Origin: Streptomyces alboflavus
GTDB lineage: Bacteria; Actinomycetota; Actinomycetes; Streptomycetales; Streptomycetaceae
DNA length: 64,000 bases
Direction of reading: 5' to 3'
Assembly: GCF_000716675.1 (NCBI RefSeq)
Contig: NZ_JNXT01000015.1
Location: 72,778 to 136,777 of the forward strand
Of this stretch, positions 61,911-64,000 are shown one piece after another; the first letter of the stretch is position 1; every line of letters begins with the position of its first letter. The position numbers were made by a program, and so were the translations under genes. Under the pieces are notes generated by a model, which ran no database searches, had not been told where the DNA came from, and saw nothing but the letters and a program-made list of their open reading frames with translations.

Positions 61911-62543
61911 ATGGTCGCGGAACTGGTCAGGACCTGGGTGGCGGGCTGGGCCGTGTCACGACGGACACCCCGGCCGACGGAGCTGCCCTGGGGGTGGTAC
62001 GTGGAGGTGGACGACCCGAAGGAGGTGGGCCGTCTCGTGCTGCCCGAGCCGAGCCCGGCCACGGTGCGCGCGGCGGCCGCCTCCGTCGAGGCGCCGTACA
62101 CCTGGCTGAAGTTTCCCGGGGAGCCGTGCGACGCGCAGCCGTGGCTCCCCGAGGGCTGGGTCGTCGACGAGGAGGAGTCGGGCCACTTGATGACGGCCGG
62201 GCTCCGGCGCACGGAGCCGGTGGCGCCCGACGGCTACGCCGCGTCGGTCGAGCAGGACGGCGGCGTGACCTTCGTGCGCGTGCACGACTCCGCCGGTGAA
62301 CTCGCGGCCCGGGGCCAGATGGCCGTCATCGGGCGGGCGGGCGTCGTGGACCGCGTCGTGACCCAGGAGGCCCACCGCCGCCGCGGCCTCGGTGGCTTCG
62401 TCATGCGTACGCTCGCCGACGAGGCGCTGGCGCGCGGGGCGGGGGTGGGCGTCCTGGGCGCGACCGACGACGGGCGCGCGCTGTACGAATCGCTGGGCTG
62501 GCGGCTCAGCACGCCGCTGACGGAGTGCGTGTACCGGCCCTGA
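61911..62543 (+). CDS. GNAT acetyltransferase
   Basis: A 210-residue protein whose C-terminal half is a GNAT domain: QMAVIGRAGVVDRVVTQEAH, then RRRGLGGFVMRTLADEAL for acetyl-CoA and VLGATDDGRALYESLGWRL. The N-terminal half (ELPWGWYVEVDDPKEVGRLV) is a second degenerate domain. ATG at 61911 follows GGGAGGG. The substrate is unknown. Confidence 0.82.
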   Translation: MVAELVRTWVAGWAVSRRTPRPTELPWGWYVEVDDPKEVGRLVLPEPSPATVRAAAASVEAPYTWLKFPGEPCDAQPWLPEGWVVDEEESGHLMTAGLRRTEPVAPDGYAASVEQDGGVTFVRVHDSAGELAARGQMAVIGRAGVVDRVVTQEAHRRRGLGGFVMRTLADEALARGAGVGVLGATDDGRALYESLGWRLSTPLTECVYRP

Positions 62544-62558
62544 GGAGGCGCGGGCGCG

Positions 62559-63050
62559 TCAGGCGGGGAGGTTCGCCTCGATCGCGGAGACGACCTCCGG
62601 GGCGTCCGGCTCCGTCTGCGGGGAGAAGCGGGCGACGACCTTGCCCGAGCCGTCGACGAGGAACTTCTCGAAGTTCCAGCGCACGTCCCCGGTGTGGCCC
62701 TCGGCGTCCGCCGTCGGCACCAGACGCTGGTACAGCGCGTGCCGTCCGTCGCCGTTGACGTCGACCTTCTCCGTCAGGGGGAAGGTCACGCCGTACGTCG
62801 CCGAGCAGAACTCGGCGATCTCCTCGGACGTGCCGGGCTCCTGGCCCATGAACTGGTTGCAGGGCACGCCGAGGACGGTGAAGCCGCGCGCGGCGTACGT
62901 CTCGTGGAGGCGCTCCAGGCCCGCGTACTGCGGGGTCAGCCCGCACTTGGAGGCGACGTTGACGATGAGGACGGCCTTGCCCAGGTACTGGGACAGGTCC
63001 GCCGGGCCGCCCTGGAGGGTGTCGATCTCTACTGCGTCGTAAACAGACAT
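62559..63050 (-). CDS. Glutathione peroxidase-family thiol peroxidase
   Basis: A 163-residue peroxidase. The peroxidatic cysteine lies in NVASKCGLTPQYAGLERL, followed by PCNQFMGQEPG and RWNFEKFLVD, which supply the Gln and Trp-Asn of the catalytic tetrad. Bacterial members with cysteine usually draw electrons from thioredoxin. The ATG at 63050 is used rather than an upstream one. Confidence 0.92.
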   Translation of the reverse strand: MSVYDAVEIDTLQGGPADLSQYLGKAVLIVNVASKCGLTPQYAGLERLHETYAARGFTVLGVPCNQFMGQEPGTSEEIAEFCSATYGVTFPLTEKVDVNGDGRHALYQRLVPTADAEGHTGDVRWNFEKFLVDGSGKVVARFSPQTEPDAPEVVSAIEANLPA

Positions 63051-63060
63051 GAGGCGGAGC

Positions 63061-63894
63061 CTACGCGTCGGCGGTGCGGCCGGACGCGGCGGCACCGGGC
63101 GTCCCGGAGGCGTCCTGGGGCGGGTCCCGGTGCAGCTTCCCGTACGCGACCAGCTCGACGGTCAGGGCCACGGCCAGCGCCTGCACGGCCATCAGGGCGA
63201 TCAGGACGAAGAGCTGCACGGCGCCCGCCTGCACCGGCGACGCGCCGCCGAGGAGCATGCCGACGAACGCGCCGGGCAGCGTGACGAGGCCGACGGTGCG
63301 GGTCTGGTCGAGGCCCGGCAGGAGCGCGTCGGACGCGGCCGGGCGGATCACTTCGAGGCGGGCGTCGCGCGCGAGCAGGCCGATGGCGAGGCCCGCCTCG
63401 AACTCGCCGGTGCGGGTGCGCAGTTCGTCCAGGGCGCGGCGGCCCCCGAGGACCGTCGCGGTGAGCGCGCCGCCGATGAGGATGCCGGTCACGGGGATCA
63501 TCGCGATGCCGCGGACGGGGACGAGGCCCGCGAGGGTGAGGGCGGCGACGACCGGCACGACCGGCGCCGCGATGGGCACGGCCGCCCACCACCAGGTGCC
63601 GTTCGGGGTGATGCGCCGCCCGGCCGTGCGGGTGGCGACGGCGAACATCAGGAGCAGGAAGCCGAACAGCGCCGCCGTGTGGTGGACCACCCAGCCGATG
63701 ACGAGCGACACCGCGGCGAGTTGCGCCGTCGCCCGCACCCCCGCCACCGCCATCTCCCGGGCCCGCCCCCGCGACCCGTCCGGCGAGAGCCGGAACACGG
63801 CGGCCACCGTCGCCGCGGCGAGCAGCAGCACGACCAGGACGACCGCGAGCGTCACGTTCACGGGCAGCAGGGTCTGAGCAGCGATTTCACGCAC
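63061..63894 (-). CDS. FetB/UPF0014-family ABC permease
   Basis: A 277-residue inner-membrane protein with seven or so hydrophobic helices (VTLAVVLVVLLLAAATVAAV; TRTVGLVTLPGAFVGMLLGG). GLAIGLLARDARLEVIRPAA is typical of the FetB (UPF0014) group, implicated in iron or metal homeostasis. The partner ATPase gene would lie outside the window. Only 10 bp separate it from the peroxidase gene. Confidence 0.82.
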   Translation of the reverse strand: MREIAAQTLLPVNVTLAVVLVVLLLAAATVAAVFRLSPDGSRGRAREMAVAGVRATAQLAAVSLVIGWVVHHTAALFGFLLLMFAVATRTAGRRITPNGTWWWAAVPIAAPVVPVVAALTLAGLVPVRGIAMIPVTGILIGGALTATVLGGRRALDELRTRTGEFEAGLAIGLLARDARLEVIRPAASDALLPGLDQTRTVGLVTLPGAFVGMLLGGASPVQAGAVQLFVLIALMAVQALAVALTVELVAYGKLHRDPPQDASGTPGAAASGRTADA

Positions 63895-63975
63895 GTCCTC
63901 ACCCTAGTGCTGCGTTCCTCTTTGGCCGGGTATATGGCCTGGTAGCGGGGCCGTTGCGGAGACACGGGACGGGTC

Positions 63976-64000
63976 ATGGCAGTGCTGGTGAAGGCACGGC
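63976..64000 (+). CDS. Start of a gene running off the window
   Basis: An ATG at 63976 opens a rightward frame (MAVLVKAR) that runs to the window edge. There is only a weak purine-rich stretch (GGGACGGG) upstream. Too little is visible to identify it. Confidence 0.3.

Overview
The window is a GC-rich actinomycete chromosome segment and almost certainly Streptomyces. It carries an SsgA-like sporulation protein, an NsdA-type regulator, a ROK-controlled sugar ABC operon, many MFS/LuxR/HxlR/XRE regulatory pairs, frequent GTG/TTG starts, and a TTA leucine codon in a small regulator. I see no tRNA, rRNA, CRISPR array, transposase, PKS or NRPS.

Layout. 1-2.5 kb: a terpene synthase, then a short threonyl-tRNA synthetase preceded by what looks like a complete threonine attenuator (leader peptide with three consecutive Thr codons plus a 13-bp terminator stem). 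2.5-9.9 kb: small enzymes, an iron-box-controlled FAD oxidoreductase divergent from a MerR regulator, two secreted beta-propeller proteins, a frameshifted WGR/propeller gene and an I36-type inhibitor. 9.9-20.3 kb: a ROK repressor divergent from a six-gene carbohydrate operon (ABC ATPase, two permeases, binding lipoprotein, sugar isomerase/epimerase, large secreted ThuA-sugar dehydrogenase-PKD-carbohydrate-binding protein). 20.4-29.6 kb: a phosphotransferase, an NsdA-like regulator, a PAS-PP2C phosphatase, a SgcJ/EcaC-like protein behind a near-perfect SoxR box, and an ABC exporter with its own two-component system. 29.7-32.0 kb: MFS/HxlR pair and an unusual protein made of two tandem LuxR-type helix-turn-helix domains.

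32.4-42.5 kb is the most interesting part. It looks like a compact biosynthetic gene cluster without any PKS/NRPS: a HisC-like aminotransferase, an EPSP-synthase-like enolpyruvyl transferase with altered catalytic residues, a flavin reductase, two ATP-grasp ligases, a DUF1611/DgcN-like P-loop protein, a heme-oxygenase-fold diiron oxidase candidate, a PhyH-type Fe/2-oxoglutarate dioxygenase and an LLM-class flavin monooxygenase. A 75-bp regulatory-looking element is duplicated in front of the two leftward units, and a DevR-like palindrome sits in the shared promoter region. The tandem-LuxR gene carries a TTA codon, as many pathway regulators do, and an MFS exporter is close by. The product is unknown. 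The set shares enzyme types with peptidyl-nucleoside pathways (enolpyruvyl transferase, HisC-like aminotransferase, PhyH dioxygenase, ATP-grasp), but no radical SAM enzyme is present.

42.5-64 kb: hemC, two DHA2-type MFS pumps, a KhtTU-like K+/H+ antiporter, a DUF3592 protein, an ATP-dependent DNA ligase, a fused carboxyltransferase, a sigma factor fused to an anti-sigma/membrane/Pro-Thr-repeat tail, an SsgA-like protein, an iron-box siderophore-interacting protein, a Gfo/Idh/MocA dehydrogenase, a D,D-carboxypeptidase, GNATs, an AraC/MFS pair, an XRE-cupin regulator, a glutathione peroxidase and a FetB-type permease. Start sites were chosen from visible Shine-Dalgarno sequences and are inference.
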